Below, one piece after another: positions 1 to 8,331 of a stretch of 40,852 nt of DNA (position 1 is its first letter; the number at the start of each line of letters is the position of its first letter). Both the position numbers and the translations under genes were made by a program. Source of the stretch: Gemmatimonadaceae bacterium. Lineage in GTDB: Bacteria; Gemmatimonadota; Gemmatimonadetes; Gemmatimonadales; Gemmatimonadaceae. A model generated the notes under the pieces. That model saw only the letters and a list, made by a program, of their open reading frames with translations. It searched no databases and was not told where the DNA came from. The stretch covers positions 1 through 40,852 of the forward strand of contig JAIEMN010000013.1 of assembly GCA_019752115.1 (NCBI GenBank), written 5' to 3'.

Positions 1-76
1 CGACCAATCCCTTTGTCTCGTGCCATGCTCCCAATCTCTCAAAGCGGGGAGCCTCCATCAAACCCGGGGCGCTTCA
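1..76 (-). mobile_element. End of an IS3-family-type insertion sequence (left copy, pointing outward)
   Basis: These 76 bases are a perfect reverse complement of the last 76 bases of the window. The identity ends exactly where an IS would end: read outward the copy begins TGAAGCGCCCCGGG, with the terminal TG typical of IS3-family ends. An ATG at 26-24 on the minus strand could be the start of the transposase reading outward, but only nine codons are visible. The neighbouring gene is cut here. The identical copy at the other edge means the same end of two IS copies faces inward. A 76-base overlap would also result if a k=77 assembly graph broke at a repeated IS. The family assignment rests on the end sequence only. 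Confidence 0.7.
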
Positions 77-77
77 G

Positions 78-488
78 ATTATCCTTCGCGAGTTCGGCAT
101 TTCAGATACGGCGCAGCGCTACATGGATGCCTTTCTTCGCAGCCCGCAGTTCCGCGCCGCGGCCAATTCATACGGCCGTAGACAGTCTCTCGTCGGCTTT
201 GAAGAGACGGGGATGGCCGTCGAGGCGGCGGGAAACCAGCCTCGCATGTGCGACGGTTCTCGCTCACGGGATACCGATGTCTACGCGGCCGCATACAACC
301 TTCCGTGCCGCACCAAAATTCGGGTCACGACGATGTCGTCCAGCGTAGTGTTGGACGTTCTTGACCGGTCCGGCTCCGCTGAGGATTGGAGCGCCATAAA
401 AATGGCGCTCTCGCCAGCGGCCATGCGGTCGCTCGGCTTGGTGGGAAAGGGTGAGATTTCGTACACGATTCTTGGACTTCCCGAGTAG
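78..488 (+). pseudogene. DPBB (RlpA-like) domain protein, 5' end lost at the IS
   Basis: An open frame of 136 codons runs directly out of the IS end and stops at 486-488. The C-terminal ~70 residues read like a double-psi beta-barrel of the RlpA type: YAAAYNLPCRTKIRVT, then VVLDVLDRSG, then ALSPAAMRSLGL and a closing beta strand. RlpA-type domains occur in cell-wall-acting lipoproteins and lytic transglycosylases. The ~45 residues before the domain are still protein-like (ILREFGISDTAQRYMDAF), so the natural start lies to the left and was separated by the IS. An internal ATG at 123 could give a 121-residue product, but it has no clear ribosome-binding site. The domain call comes from pattern recognition and is moderately sure; the truncation is more certain. 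Confidence 0.55.
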
Positions 489-1407
489 TTATCGGGACAT
501 GCCCAGGTGCTGACCTCTTGACGATGGCAGGGACTCTCGGCGCCGGATGTCCGAGGCTCGGAAGCCACTCCAATAGCTGGCTCAAACCCTGCCCGCATCG
601 TGATGGCTCGCGCTCTCCCGGTGCCGCCGGAGCAACGAGCCTCCGAAGGACTACCAAGTCAGCTCGCGGTTAGCCGCCTCCTCCGAAGGTGGAGGCGGTA
701 ACCGGTTGCGACGAGTCCGACGCGGGGTTGGGTCCACGCGAGGCTGAAGGAATCTCTCGCGGACCACGCCCCTCGGACCGATCAATGTGATATCTGAACT
801 GACTTTCTTCTCGCTAGCCTTCGCCCATCGTCCACCAGGCAACCGGATCAACTACTGGAACGGCTTGAGCGGCATTGGGCGCTGCACACGCGATCAGTGC
901 ACGACGTTCAACCCCTCGCGCTCCGCCGTGACCGCTCTCGATGAGGCAGTACACGAGATGACGACGGGCACCTCATTGAAGGGCCGAATATGAAAAGCGT
1001 CATGACGAAGCGAACAGCGGAATCAATCACAACTCTACATGTTTACGATGCTGCAGTTCTGAGAATGGATGCGCCATTTTCGCATGAACTCTTCACCACG
1101 CGCCCCTTCCGATGTCCACTCACCAGCCGCTGACTCATCAGCGAAATTCTGTCCTAGAGGTGAGACGCAATTTCCGGCTTGCAGCCAGGAACCTCCGGCG
1201 CGTACCGCTGTCGAGTCTGCTCTTCACTCGATGCTGCGGTACGTGCTCGCAACTCGCACGAGCGCTGGCGCATCACCGAGGTGCGGCTGACGCTCTCTGA
1301 ACAACAGACCTGCTCCGCGCCAGATGTACCGTGTGAGTATGTAGTCCGTATCGTGTATTTCTGCGCCGCCATTGCGAGATTAGTTGAGAGCGCACCGAGG
1401 GCTTCTC
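489..1407. other. Intergenic stretch without a convincing gene
   Basis: About 0.9 kb between the truncated DPBB gene and the first regulator. Short open frames occur on both strands, but none has a signal peptide, a recognisable domain or a good ribosome-binding site. The only structure I see is the hairpin at 674-698. The stretch may hold decayed sequence, consistent with IS insertion next door. Confidence 0.5.
674..698. terminator. GC-rich hairpin, possible terminator
   Basis: CCGCCTCC at 674-681 pairs perfectly with GGAGGCGG at 691-698 across a 9-base loop. No T-run follows on either strand, so this may be a factor-assisted terminator or simply a structured element. Confidence 0.3.
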
Positions 1408-2166
1408 ATGAGTATTGCCTTGCACAACGCCGTCGTGCTCGAAAACGCGAACGGAGTCATTGCCCGTGAGCTTGCGAGACTGCTGCACGGATGGGCTCAC
1501 GTGAGACTTCTGACCTCACATGACCACGCGGCGGAAGCGCCTGCCTACATATATGCTGAGCGCTGCGGGGACAGCGCAGCGCCATTTGACGTGAGTACCT
1601 CCAGTGGTTCGCCACTACCTGCGGCTGCATCATTTGCGCTTTACGCTCATGGCGAGTGGATCTCGACAACCGCTCACGGCGGCGCACCGCGACTAGTCAT
1701 CAGTCGCCCGAAGGATCGCCTCGCGCTTCTGGCAGGATTGGCGCGGTCGTTTCAGAATCCAAAGCATTCTGGCACGCGAAACCCTGCCGTGCACGAGTTG
1801 CACCGGGATGTTGCGGACGTCCTGATTGGCTACGACTTACGCGCGACTGAAGCGCAATTCGCCACTCGCCTCGGTGTAAACCCGTCGACGTTGGGGCGCT
1901 GGTTCAAGTCGGTCGGCCCGCTGACATTTGGGCGACTCTCGCTGTGGCTTCGAATGACTGCCGTGGTGGATCGGTTGACCGTGCATCAACAGACGGTCGA
2001 GGCGGCGACGCATGCGTTGGGCTTTTCCGCGACCTCAAATGTCCAGCGCACATTTCGTACGCTATGCGGATTCAGCATCGGGGAAGTCAAGACACCGCTT
2101 GGACGGCGCCGGTTCGCGCAACAGCTCGAGGCAGCGATGTATGGACGCGCGAGCCGCGCGCGATAG
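1408..2166 (+). CDS. AraC-type transcriptional regulator with unusual N-terminal domain
   Basis: 252 residues. The C-terminal ~100 residues are an AraC/XylS-like DNA-binding region: a first helix-turn-helix near 147-168 (ATEAQFATRLGVNPSTLGRW) and a second near 194-216 ending in ALGFSATSNVQRTFR, the usual place for the 'LGF...F.R.F' signature. The N-terminal ~120 residues are not a cupin; the start (NAVVLENANGVIARELARLL) is loosely receiver-like but lacks an obvious phospho-acceptor pattern. I chose ATG 1408 because GAGGG lies six bases upstream; a TTG at 1384 is possible but weaker. It precedes the Cys-rich peptide genes in the same direction and is the natural candidate to control them, which is inference. 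Two similar regulators lie at 26348-27211 and 36123-36935. Confidence 0.75.
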   Translation: MSIALHNAVVLENANGVIARELARLLHGWAHVRLLTSHDHAAEAPAYIYAERCGDSAAPFDVSTSSGSPLPAAASFALYAHGEWISTTAHGGAPRLVISRPKDRLALLAGLARSFQNPKHSGTRNPAVHELHRDVADVLIGYDLRATEAQFATRLGVNPSTLGRWFKSVGPLTFGRLSLWLRMTAVVDRLTVHQQTVEAATHALGFSATSNVQRTFRTLCGFSIGEVKTPLGRRRFAQQLEAAMYGRASRAR

Positions 2167-2544
2167 GTATCGCGACGCCACTACGTTTGGTGGCGTATCA
2201 CTCTTGTGCATCGGTGCACGAATGCGAAGTGGCATACCACGAGACCCGTCGTACTTTGCGAGTGCCGCAGGGCGGTCGCAGCATGTCTGAACGATTGCGC
2301 CAAGCCTTTAACGCATTGCGTACGGGCAGGCATAATCCGCGTCGGCGGTGCGGAGTGCAGATCGTAGGCCTCACACACCCCCCGCATCCTCAGGAGTGCC
2401 ACCTTGGGGCGGATTGCACGACGCGCTTGCCTGGAGCGGAAGGAGGGCATGGCCTTCCCGACGCAGGGAATCACTCCTGCAATCGTTCTGCGAAACTGCA
2501 GAACGACGGCGCAGGAGCCACCACTATCCTATTTGAGGCGTACA
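2167..2544. other. Leader/intergenic region upstream of the peptide operon
   Basis: 378 bases between the regulator and the first Cys-rich peptide gene. No gene is supported. The 3' part contains the nested hairpin at 2474-2517. The promoter of the peptide operon should lie here, but I cannot place a -10/-35 pair confidently. Confidence 0.5.
2474..2517 (+). promoter_or_regulatory. Nested hairpin in the 5' leader of the Cys-rich peptide operon
   Basis: The inner stem TCGTTCTGC (2483-2491) pairs perfectly with GCAGAACGA (2498-2506) over a GAAACT loop. An outer stem CTCCTGC (2474-2480) pairs with GCAGGAG (2511-2517). Together they form a 16-bp interrupted stem ending 27 bases before the ATG at 2545. 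There is no T-run after it, so an mRNA-stabilising or regulatory leader is as likely as a terminator; as DNA it could also be an operator. Confidence 0.45.
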
Positions 2545-2787
2545 ATGGACAAACGCACCAAACGCCGGTCGATAGGCGTACTCATGCTGTTCGCTGGCGT
2601 CGGGCTGTTGACGGGCGCGCCCGTTGCCCGCGCCGATGATTCGGGCGATAGCTGGTGCTACGACAGCTGTGAGTACCTCCAGTCGCGATGCCAGAATCAT
2701 CCAGGTGCCACATGCACGATCAAGCCGTGCATTACGGTTCTCGGCATCCACAAGAACTACACGTACGACTGCGGGTACGCGACCTGA
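2545..2787 (+). CDS. Secreted six-cysteine mini-protein 1
   Basis: 80 residues. Basic N-terminus (MDKRTKRRS), hydrophobic core at 10-25 and a signal-peptidase I site after PVARA (about 30) give a mature chain of ~50 residues with six Cys at 38, 42, 49, 57, 62 and 76 (C-x3-C-x6-C-x7-C-x4-C-x13-C). It is clearly paralogous to the next gene: both mature chains begin ADxSGxS, keep the final C-x4-C-x13-C spacing, and share a GxH near the end. ATG 2545 has GAGG seven bases upstream. I do not recognise the family. With a DsbA-like oxidoreductase two genes downstream, the six Cys most likely form three disulfides in the periplasm or outside. The role is unknown: secreted peptide, bacteriocin-like factor or ligand of the neighbouring propeller lipoproteins are all open. 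Confidence 0.8.
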   Translation: MDKRTKRRSIGVLMLFAGVGLLTGAPVARADDSGDSWCYDSCEYLQSRCQNHPGATCTIKPCITVLGIHKNYTYDCGYAT

Positions 2788-2899
2788 TCGACCTGCGCGC
2801 AGAGGCGCGTGAGGGCACGCAGGAGTTCAGGGCTTCAGCTCCCCTATCTGCCGGTACTCCTCGTTCTCCCAGACTCATCACCATTTGCTCGGAGTTCGA

Positions 2900-3139
2900 A
2901 TGCAATCGAAAAGCAAGCGTCGCCTAGCATCCGTACTGACTCTCGCAAGTGTGGCACTCGTTCAGCCCAGCGCGATCAGGGCTGATGAGTCCGGCGGCAG
3001 CTACTGGTGTACGAGCGATTGCGACTACTCGATAGCCCTGCACCATTGCGGCCAGGGAACGCAGTGCACGCTTCAGACGTGCACCGGCGCCAGCGGCCTG
3101 CACTATCGTTTCACACTCTACTGCGCAGCCGCGCAGTAG
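2900..3139 (+). CDS. Secreted six-cysteine mini-protein 2 (tandem paralogue)
   Basis: 79 residues from ATG 2900, with GGAG six bases before the start. The signal peptide core at 9-22 is followed by a likely cleavage after SAIRA. Mature chain Cys lie at 37, 41, 50, 56, 61 and 75; the first-to-last Cys distance is 38 residues, identical to mini-protein 1, although the two middle gaps differ. Shared features are the ADESGGSYWC-type start and the terminal C-x4-C-x13-C. It lies 112 bases after mini-protein 1 and 40 bases before the DsbA-like gene, in one direction, so co-transcription is likely. Duplication followed by divergence of loop lengths is typical of disulfide-rich effectors, toxins or ligands, but nothing identifies which. 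Confidence 0.8.
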   Translation: MQSKSKRRLASVLTLASVALVQPSAIRADESGGSYWCTSDCDYSIALHHCGQGTQCTLQTCTGASGLHYRFTLYCAAAQ

Positions 3140-3179
3140 GTAAAGGCAATGTCCCAAAGACCTGCTGGGGACGCTGCGA

Positions 3180-3869
3180 ATGACTGAAAGCAAATCTGAC
3201 AAGCTCGCAAGCTGGTTACTCGCGGCGTCCTCAGTCGTGGTTGCTGTCTCCGTCGTTTGGCGACTCTTCGTGTCGCCAGCGGCGGGGGCAAGGCCGAGTG
3301 ACGGCGGCGAGCAGGCCGCTAAGTTTGTCGACGCGTGGAGGGACGCGGAGCACGTGGGAATTCACTTGTACGGACCGCCGTCTGCACCCGTGGTGCTTGC
3401 TGAGTTTGGTGATCTCGAGTGTCCGGCGTGTCGCGGATTTCACCCGACGCTCCACGCGCTAGCTCAAAGGCACTCTTCAGATCTAAAGATCATCTACGTA
3501 CCCTTTCCGCTGCCGATGCATCGCTTTGCGCTGCCAGCCGCGAGGGGCATGGAATGCGCCGACTCTTTGGGGCTTGCGTCCAAGTGGGTGGACGCCGTGT
3601 ACGAAGCACAGGATTCCCTAGGACTGCTTGACTGGAAGACCCTCGCGCAGCGCGTTTCCCCCTCGGCGTCAGATCGACTGGCAGAGTGTGCTACAAGCGG
3701 GCGGAGCTTTCAACGGATCGAAAGATCCACAGCGTTTGCCCTTGCCCATGAAATTGCGGCGACGCCAACAATCTGGGTCAACGGTTGGCAGTTCCGCGGC
3801 GGCCTTGCGCTGTCACGGCTAGACTCCTTGGTCAGCGACCTAGCAGCGGATGTCCGCGCGCAACGGTAG
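3180..3869 (+). CDS. Membrane-anchored DsbA-like thiol:disulfide oxidoreductase
   Basis: 229 residues. One N-terminal membrane segment (about 11-30) anchors a periplasmic thioredoxin-fold domain. The redox motif CPAC is at 81-84 in LAEFGDLECPACRGFHP, as in the DsbA/DsbG/BdbD-type 'thioredoxin_4' group, and the cis-proline is at TPTIWVNG (Pro ~196). Two further Cys (~126 and 170) lie in the inserted helical part. ATG 3180 has GGGGA upstream. It sits between two six-Cys secreted proteins and a propeller lipoprotein, all in one direction with gaps of about 40 bases, so it is probably their dedicated disulfide-forming enzyme (inference). No DsbB-like partner is visible, so reoxidation would depend on a partner encoded elsewhere. 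Confidence 0.85.
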   Translation: MTESKSDKLASWLLAASSVVVAVSVVWRLFVSPAAGARPSDGGEQAAKFVDAWRDAEHVGIHLYGPPSAPVVLAEFGDLECPACRGFHPTLHALAQRHSSDLKIIYVPFPLPMHRFALPAARGMECADSLGLASKWVDAVYEAQDSLGLLDWKTLAQRVSPSASDRLAECATSGRSFQRIERSTAFALAHEIAATPTIWVNGWQFRGGLALSRLDSLVSDLAADVRAQR

Positions 3870-3912
3870 TGGCGCGGTCGGCACTTTCAGCGATTCGAGG
3901 AGAAGCGACAGC

Positions 3913-5043
3913 ATGCACGCTGTGAATCAACGAGGTCTGATAGCGATGATGTCGCTCTGGCTCGCGCTTGGTGCTTGTAGAGAGCAGACCGCGACGCCTC
4001 ACTCGGTTTCATTGAATCGAGATCGTGCCACCCGCGTGCTCGTTCAAGATGAGCTCCAGAGTGCGCGGCAGCTCCGACTCGCGGATTCGCCCTTACTGAC
4101 CGTAGGAGGCCTCGCCAAGGACACGTCCATTGAGCTGAGGCATTCGAATGGGTTTCTCAACGCCGCACCGTCGACGAACGGTGAGCTCGCCATCATTGAG
4201 CTAGATCGCCTTCGCTTCTTTGGAGCCGATGGCGTTCATCGGATTAGCTTGGGACGCCAGGGAAGCGGCCCGAACGAATTCCGTGGACTCTCTCATGCCT
4301 GCCGATCACGAGGCGACACGGTTGTAGCATATGACTACGGACTACGCCGGCTGACCATTGCCACGTCAGACGGTCGATGGGTGCGCCAGATTCCCGTTGA
4401 AAAGATCGGGCAGCTGCCAGCCGACGGATGCCTGGCAGACGGACGAATCATCCTAAAACCGTTTGCGGGGTCAGCCGATGCGACGATTCATCTCCTGACA
4501 CTGCAAGGGGAAGTCGTTGCACGTATCAATGCGGACTATGACACGGATCCCAATCGACGGATTACCGTGTTTGCGCGCGGTCGAGAAGTGTGGAGAGCCG
4601 ACCCTTTACAGCAGGAGGTTATCGGACTCGATCAGGGCGGCCACGTTGTCCGGATCTTAACGCTGCGAGACGCGCTCAAGCGGATGACAGACGCCGAGGC
4701 GCTCGCGAACTCGCCCGAGGGAGCGCGAGCGGGTTCGCGCCCGAAATCCGGCGACGTTATATCGGCCAAACCGACGTACTGGCCGCTCTTTGAGAGCGCG
4801 AAGGATGGCGGTGATCGCATCTGGTTCGAGGAAACGGTGCGCGATGGAGGATTCGCCCCCTCAGTCTGGTATGCGGTGGGAGACGACGGGAGGCTGGTCG
4901 GTAAGCTATCGCTTCGGTTTGACGGTGACATCGTTCCGCCGGTCGTCGTGCGTTTCCAAGGAGACTCGGTTTGGCTACTTCGCCGAAACGCAGAAGGCAT
5001 CGCGACCTTCTCCCTCTATCGAATTCTCGGACAGTCGCGCTGA
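3913..5043 (+). CDS. Six-bladed beta-propeller-like lipoprotein
   Basis: 376 residues from ATG 3913, preceded by a GGAG-type site. The lipobox LALGAC puts the lipidated Cys at residue 22, so this is a membrane-anchored lipoprotein. The body has repeating beta-strand blades with the hallmark ISLGRQGSGPNEFRGL segment, known from NHL/6-bladed propeller proteins, followed by DTVVAYDYGLRRLTI. The protein encoded at 15444-16616 shares both segments (GREGRGPMEF and DYALRRLTIV), so the two are paralogues. It is last in the peptide-DsbA set, with a terminator-like hairpin immediately after. Propellers bind ligands or proteins; recognition of the small Cys-rich proteins or escort to the efflux complex is a reasonable but unproven role. 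Confidence 0.75.
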   Translation: MHAVNQRGLIAMMSLWLALGACREQTATPHSVSLNRDRATRVLVQDELQSARQLRLADSPLLTVGGLAKDTSIELRHSNGFLNAAPSTNGELAIIELDRLRFFGADGVHRISLGRQGSGPNEFRGLSHACRSRGDTVVAYDYGLRRLTIATSDGRWVRQIPVEKIGQLPADGCLADGRIILKPFAGSADATIHLLTLQGEVVARINADYDTDPNRRITVFARGREVWRADPLQQEVIGLDQGGHVVRILTLRDALKRMTDAEALANSPEGARAGSRPKSGDVISAKPTYWPLFESAKDGGDRIWFEETVRDGGFAPSVWYAVGDDGRLVGKLSLRFDGDIVPPVVVRFQGDSVWLLRRNAEGIATFSLYRILGQSR

Positions 5044-5056
5044 CCCGTGGCACCTC

Positions 5057-5077
5057 GCCGCTACAGCGGCGGCTTTT
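5057..5077 (+). terminator. Intrinsic terminator of the peptide/DsbA/propeller operon
   Basis: GCCGC (5057-5061) pairs with GCGGC (5066-5070) over TACA and is followed by GGCTTTT. It begins 14 bases after the stop codon at 5041-5043. Short but correctly placed between two convergent operons. Confidence 0.5.
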
Positions 5078-5298
5078 GGAATTGGGTGAGTCCTCAAAGC
5101 GACGAGCGCATCCGATCCCCTTCCCTGCCCGGGTCAGGACGCCCTTGCGGTGTCCATGCGTGAGTCTCTGCGGAGCTTGCCGTCGACGGCGTCGAACAGC
5201 TGTCGCACATTGCTATCAAGGATCTACATCCATCGTGTCCCTGCCATGCTCCAGTCGTCGCTCACGCGGGCGCGCCCCAGCTATACAGCAGTTCTCGC

Positions 5299-8200
5299 CT
5301 ATCCCTTGAGGGCGATTCGGAGCGGCTTAATCATGGCCGGTAAGACGAACAACACCCCTAGCGTCGCGGACATGGTGCCACCGGCTGTCGCCAGCGCAAT
5401 CGCCCCGAACATCGTCTGGGTACTCGTGCCTACACTCAGTGGGACGAGGCTTGCGAGCGATGCGAGCGTGATGACCACGATCATCGGCGCCCGGTCGAGT
5501 GCCGCAAACACGACGTGGCCGGCACGGAGCCTGCCGAACGTGCGCCATTTCTCCAGCACCGCATCGACGAAAAGAATGCCCTGATGCACCGCGAGCCCCA
5601 CCACGAGAATGACACCCACTGCCGCCTCGCGCGTGAACGCCGCATCGGCCGCCCAGAACGCGACGACCACACCGGCCAACGCGAGCGGCACCGAGAGCAA
5701 CACCATCGCGGCCCCCCAGACGCTGTCGAAGACGATGGCCACGCTGAGAATGACCAGGCAAAGGCCAATCGTAAACACGAGCCAGAGTCCTCGCGCACTC
5801 TCGTCGTCCTGGTCAAAGCGCCCGTCGGAGAGATCTTTAATGCTGTACCCCGCTGGCACGCTCAGCGACTTGACGAACGCATTGTGCGTGCGCCGCGCCA
5901 GCTTGGCCGGCCCGCGGAAGTCGTAGCTCACCTGCCGCACATACTGCTGATCTTCGCGCACTACGGTGCTCAGCGCTTCGCGTGCATCCACCGCCGCGAC
6001 ATCGCGCACCCGCACGGGCGCGCCGATCACGTTGGGCACCAGCGCATCCTGCAGCTCCTCGATGCTCCGCTCGCGCGCGCCGCTTGCTTTGACCGTGACC
6101 GGAAGTTCCTCGCCACCGATCTCGAGCCGAGTCCCTCCCACCGGCCCGCGCACCTCACGCGCGACCGCCTGCGCGAACATAGCCGCATTGAGTCTGTAGC
6201 GCGTAAGCGCCGCGCGGTCGGGGTCGAGCACCACCTGATACCCCCGCTCGCCGGCGCCCCACGCGTTCCCGCTCGTGATGCGCACCTCCTGCACGCGCGT
6301 GATGCGCTCGAGCCGCCGCTTGAAATCTTCGGCCACCCTTGACACCCCGTCGTACGAGAACCCCTTCACCTGCAGGCGGAAGGTCGCGAAGCTGCCGCCG
6401 CCCCCACCGCTCGAGAACCCTGGCCCGTCGCCGTAGACGCCAACCTGTGCGCCACCAATGAGCACCGCGCGCTGCGTCAGCAATTCCTGCAATTCCATCG
6501 GCGCCACGGTGAATGCCCCATCGCGCGTGAACACCACACTCATCTGCGCGCTTGTGCGTCCGCTCGACTGCGTGCGCACCTGCTCCACCTCCGGGCGCCC
6601 CACGACGATGCGCTCGAACTCGCGCATCGCGCGGTCCAGCCCGGCCGGATCCGACCCGCGCGGGAAGCTCAGCGACGCGGTGAGCGTGGTGCGACGTTCG
6701 CCCCACCCGCCCCAGCTCGCGCGTGGCACCTTCACCACAAACACCCACGTAAGCCCCGCCAAGGTGCTCACCGTGAGCAACAGCGTAGCCCATCGCCAAC
6801 GGAGCGTGCGCGCCACGACCGCCGTGTAGAGATGCCTCACGCGCGGCCACGGCGCCTCGCGCGCCGCCACACGAACGGCAATACCGGCACCAAGCGCCGG
6901 CACCACGAGCAGCGCCGTGATCACGCTCCATACGAGCGCAATGACGAACGCCAGGGCGAAAGGCACAAAGGCCGCCCGCGCATTCCCCTGCAGATAGAGG
7001 AACGGAAAGAAGACCACTGCGGTGGTGAGGCTGCTCCCCACCACCGCTGGCGCAATGCGACGCGTGGCGGCCGCACGCCCATCCGGCGTGTCCGGCGCGC
7101 GCGCTAGGCGATCCACCACGACGATGGCATTCTGCACCAGAATACCCACGCCCATCCCGAGCCCGGCCAGCGTCAGCAGATTGGCCGGAATGTCCAACAC
7201 ATACAGCGTCAGTGCGGTGGCCGCGAGCGCCACCGCCGCCGCCCCCATCACCACCGCCACCGCGCGCCAGCGGCGCAGCAGAAGCGCCAGCACGAGCAGC
7301 ACCGCGCCACAGGCAATCGCGGCGCGCGTCGTGAGATCGCGCAGCTCTTTCGCCAGCGCCACACTCTCGTCGTTCACGACGCGCAACCGAATGCCCGGCG
7401 GCATCACGCGCGTGAGCTCCGCGATCACCCTCCGGAGCGCCGCCGCCGTCTGAATCGCATCCGCGCCCGGATGCCGAGAGACGTCCACACTCACCGCCGA
7501 AGTGCCATCGATACGATAGAACCGTCCGCGCTCGTCTTCCTCGGCGCGAATGCTGGCCAGCTCCCCCAGCCGGAACACCCGTCCGCCAGCCCCCATCACC
7601 GGTAGCGCAGCCAAGCTATCGAGCGCGGCGGGTTGATCACGGAGTACCACACTCCGTACCTGCGCCTCGGTCGTGAGGTCACCGAGCGCCTCGACAATGC
7701 GCGCCCCCTGGATGGCCTGCGTGAGTCGTTCCGGTGGAAGCCCCATCTGCCGGAGCCGCGTCGCGTCGTAGCTCACCGACACGCCGAGGTCCGCCCCGCC
7801 GCGTAGCTGCACACCGGCCACGCCGGCGACCGTGGCCAGGCGCGGCGTGACGCGCTCGTCGAGCAGCCGCTGCAGGGCACCGGTGGTATACGGCCCCGAC
7901 ACCGTGAGCGATAGCAGCGGCGACTCCTGCAAGTCCTCCGGCACATAGTTCGACACGCTCGGCGGGTTCACGCCAGCGGGCAGCTCACTCCGCAGCAGCT
8001 CGAGCCGCTCGAGGATGGCCAGCCGCGCCATCGGCACATCGGCGCGCTCCTCAAGCTCCACTGTGAGCGTCGCGAAGTCGTCGTAGCTCGTGCTGTTCAC
8101 TTGGCGCACACCACGCACGCCCAGCACTGCGCTTTCGATAGGCGAGGTGAGATAGGTCTCGATCACCTCCGGCGAAGAACCCGGCCACGCGGCGGCGATG

Positions 8201-8331
8201 CTGAGCCGCGGCAGCTCGACCGTCGTCTTGGTGGCAAGCGGCAGGCGCGTGAACGCGATGGCACCGGCAAATAGCATCGCAAGGCAACTGGCCAAGACAA
8301 CGGCCGGACGGTGCACGGCGGCGTGGATCAC
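5299..8331 (-). CDS. RND efflux pump subunit, second of a pair, lacking the TM4 aspartates
   Basis: 1010 residues, full length for an RND (AcrB/MdtB/CusA superfamily) pump, with the usual two repeats of one TM helix, a large periplasmic porter domain and a six-helix TM bundle. In TM4, where proton-driven pumps carry Asp-Asp (AcrB D407/D408), this protein reads GVGILVQNAIVVVD: Gln400-Asn401 replace both acids. The equivalent of the TM10 lysine lies in GLAVHQGILFVDA, with no Lys. The start is GTG 8331, overlapping the stop of the preceding pump gene by four bases (GTGA), so translation is coupled and the two probably assemble together. A plausible reading is a non-energised subunit of a heterotrimer, as in MdtBC where the two subunits are not equivalent. 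The substrate is unknown; context suggests export of, or protection from, the locus product. Confidence 0.9.
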   Translation of the reverse strand: MIHAAVHRPAVVLASCLAMLFAGAIAFTRLPLATKTTVELPRLSIAAAWPGSSPEVIETYLTSPIESAVLGVRGVRQVNSTSYDDFATLTVELEERADVPMARLAILERLELLRSELPAGVNPPSVSNYVPEDLQESPLLSLTVSGPYTTGALQRLLDERVTPRLATVAGVAGVQLRGGADLGVSVSYDATRLRQMGLPPERLTQAIQGARIVEALGDLTTEAQVRSVVLRDQPAALDSLAALPVMGAGGRVFRLGELASIRAEEDERGRFYRIDGTSAVSVDVSRHPGADAIQTAAALRRVIAELTRVMPPGIRLRVVNDESVALAKELRDLTTRAAIACGAVLLVLALLLRRWRAVAVVMGAAAVALAATALTLYVLDIPANLLTLAGLGMGVGILVQNAIVVVDRLARAPDTPDGRAAATRRIAPAVVGSSLTTAVVFFPFLYLQGNARAAFVPFALAFVIALVWSVITALLVVPALGAGIAVRVAAREAPWPRVRHLYTAVVARTLRWRWATLLLTVSTLAGLTWVFVVKVPRASWGGWGERRTTLTASLSFPRGSDPAGLDRAMREFERIVVGRPEVEQVRTQSSGRTSAQMSVVFTRDGAFTVAPMELQELLTQRAVLIGGAQVGVYGDGPGFSSGGGGGSFATFRLQVKGFSYDGVSRVAEDFKRRLERITRVQEVRITSGNAWGAGERGYQVVLDPDRAALTRYRLNAAMFAQAVAREVRGPVGGTRLEIGGEELPVTVKASGARERSIEELQDALVPNVIGAPVRVRDVAAVDAREALSTVVREDQQYVRQVSYDFRGPAKLARRTHNAFVKSLSVPAGYSIKDLSDGRFDQDDESARGLWLVFTIGLCLVILSVAIVFDSVWGAAMVLLSVPLALAGVVVAFWAADAAFTREAAVGVILVVGLAVHQGILFVDAVLEKWRTFGRLRAGHVVFAALDRAPMIVVITLASLASLVPLSVGTSTQTMFGAIALATAGGTMSATLGVLFVLPAMIKPLRIALKG

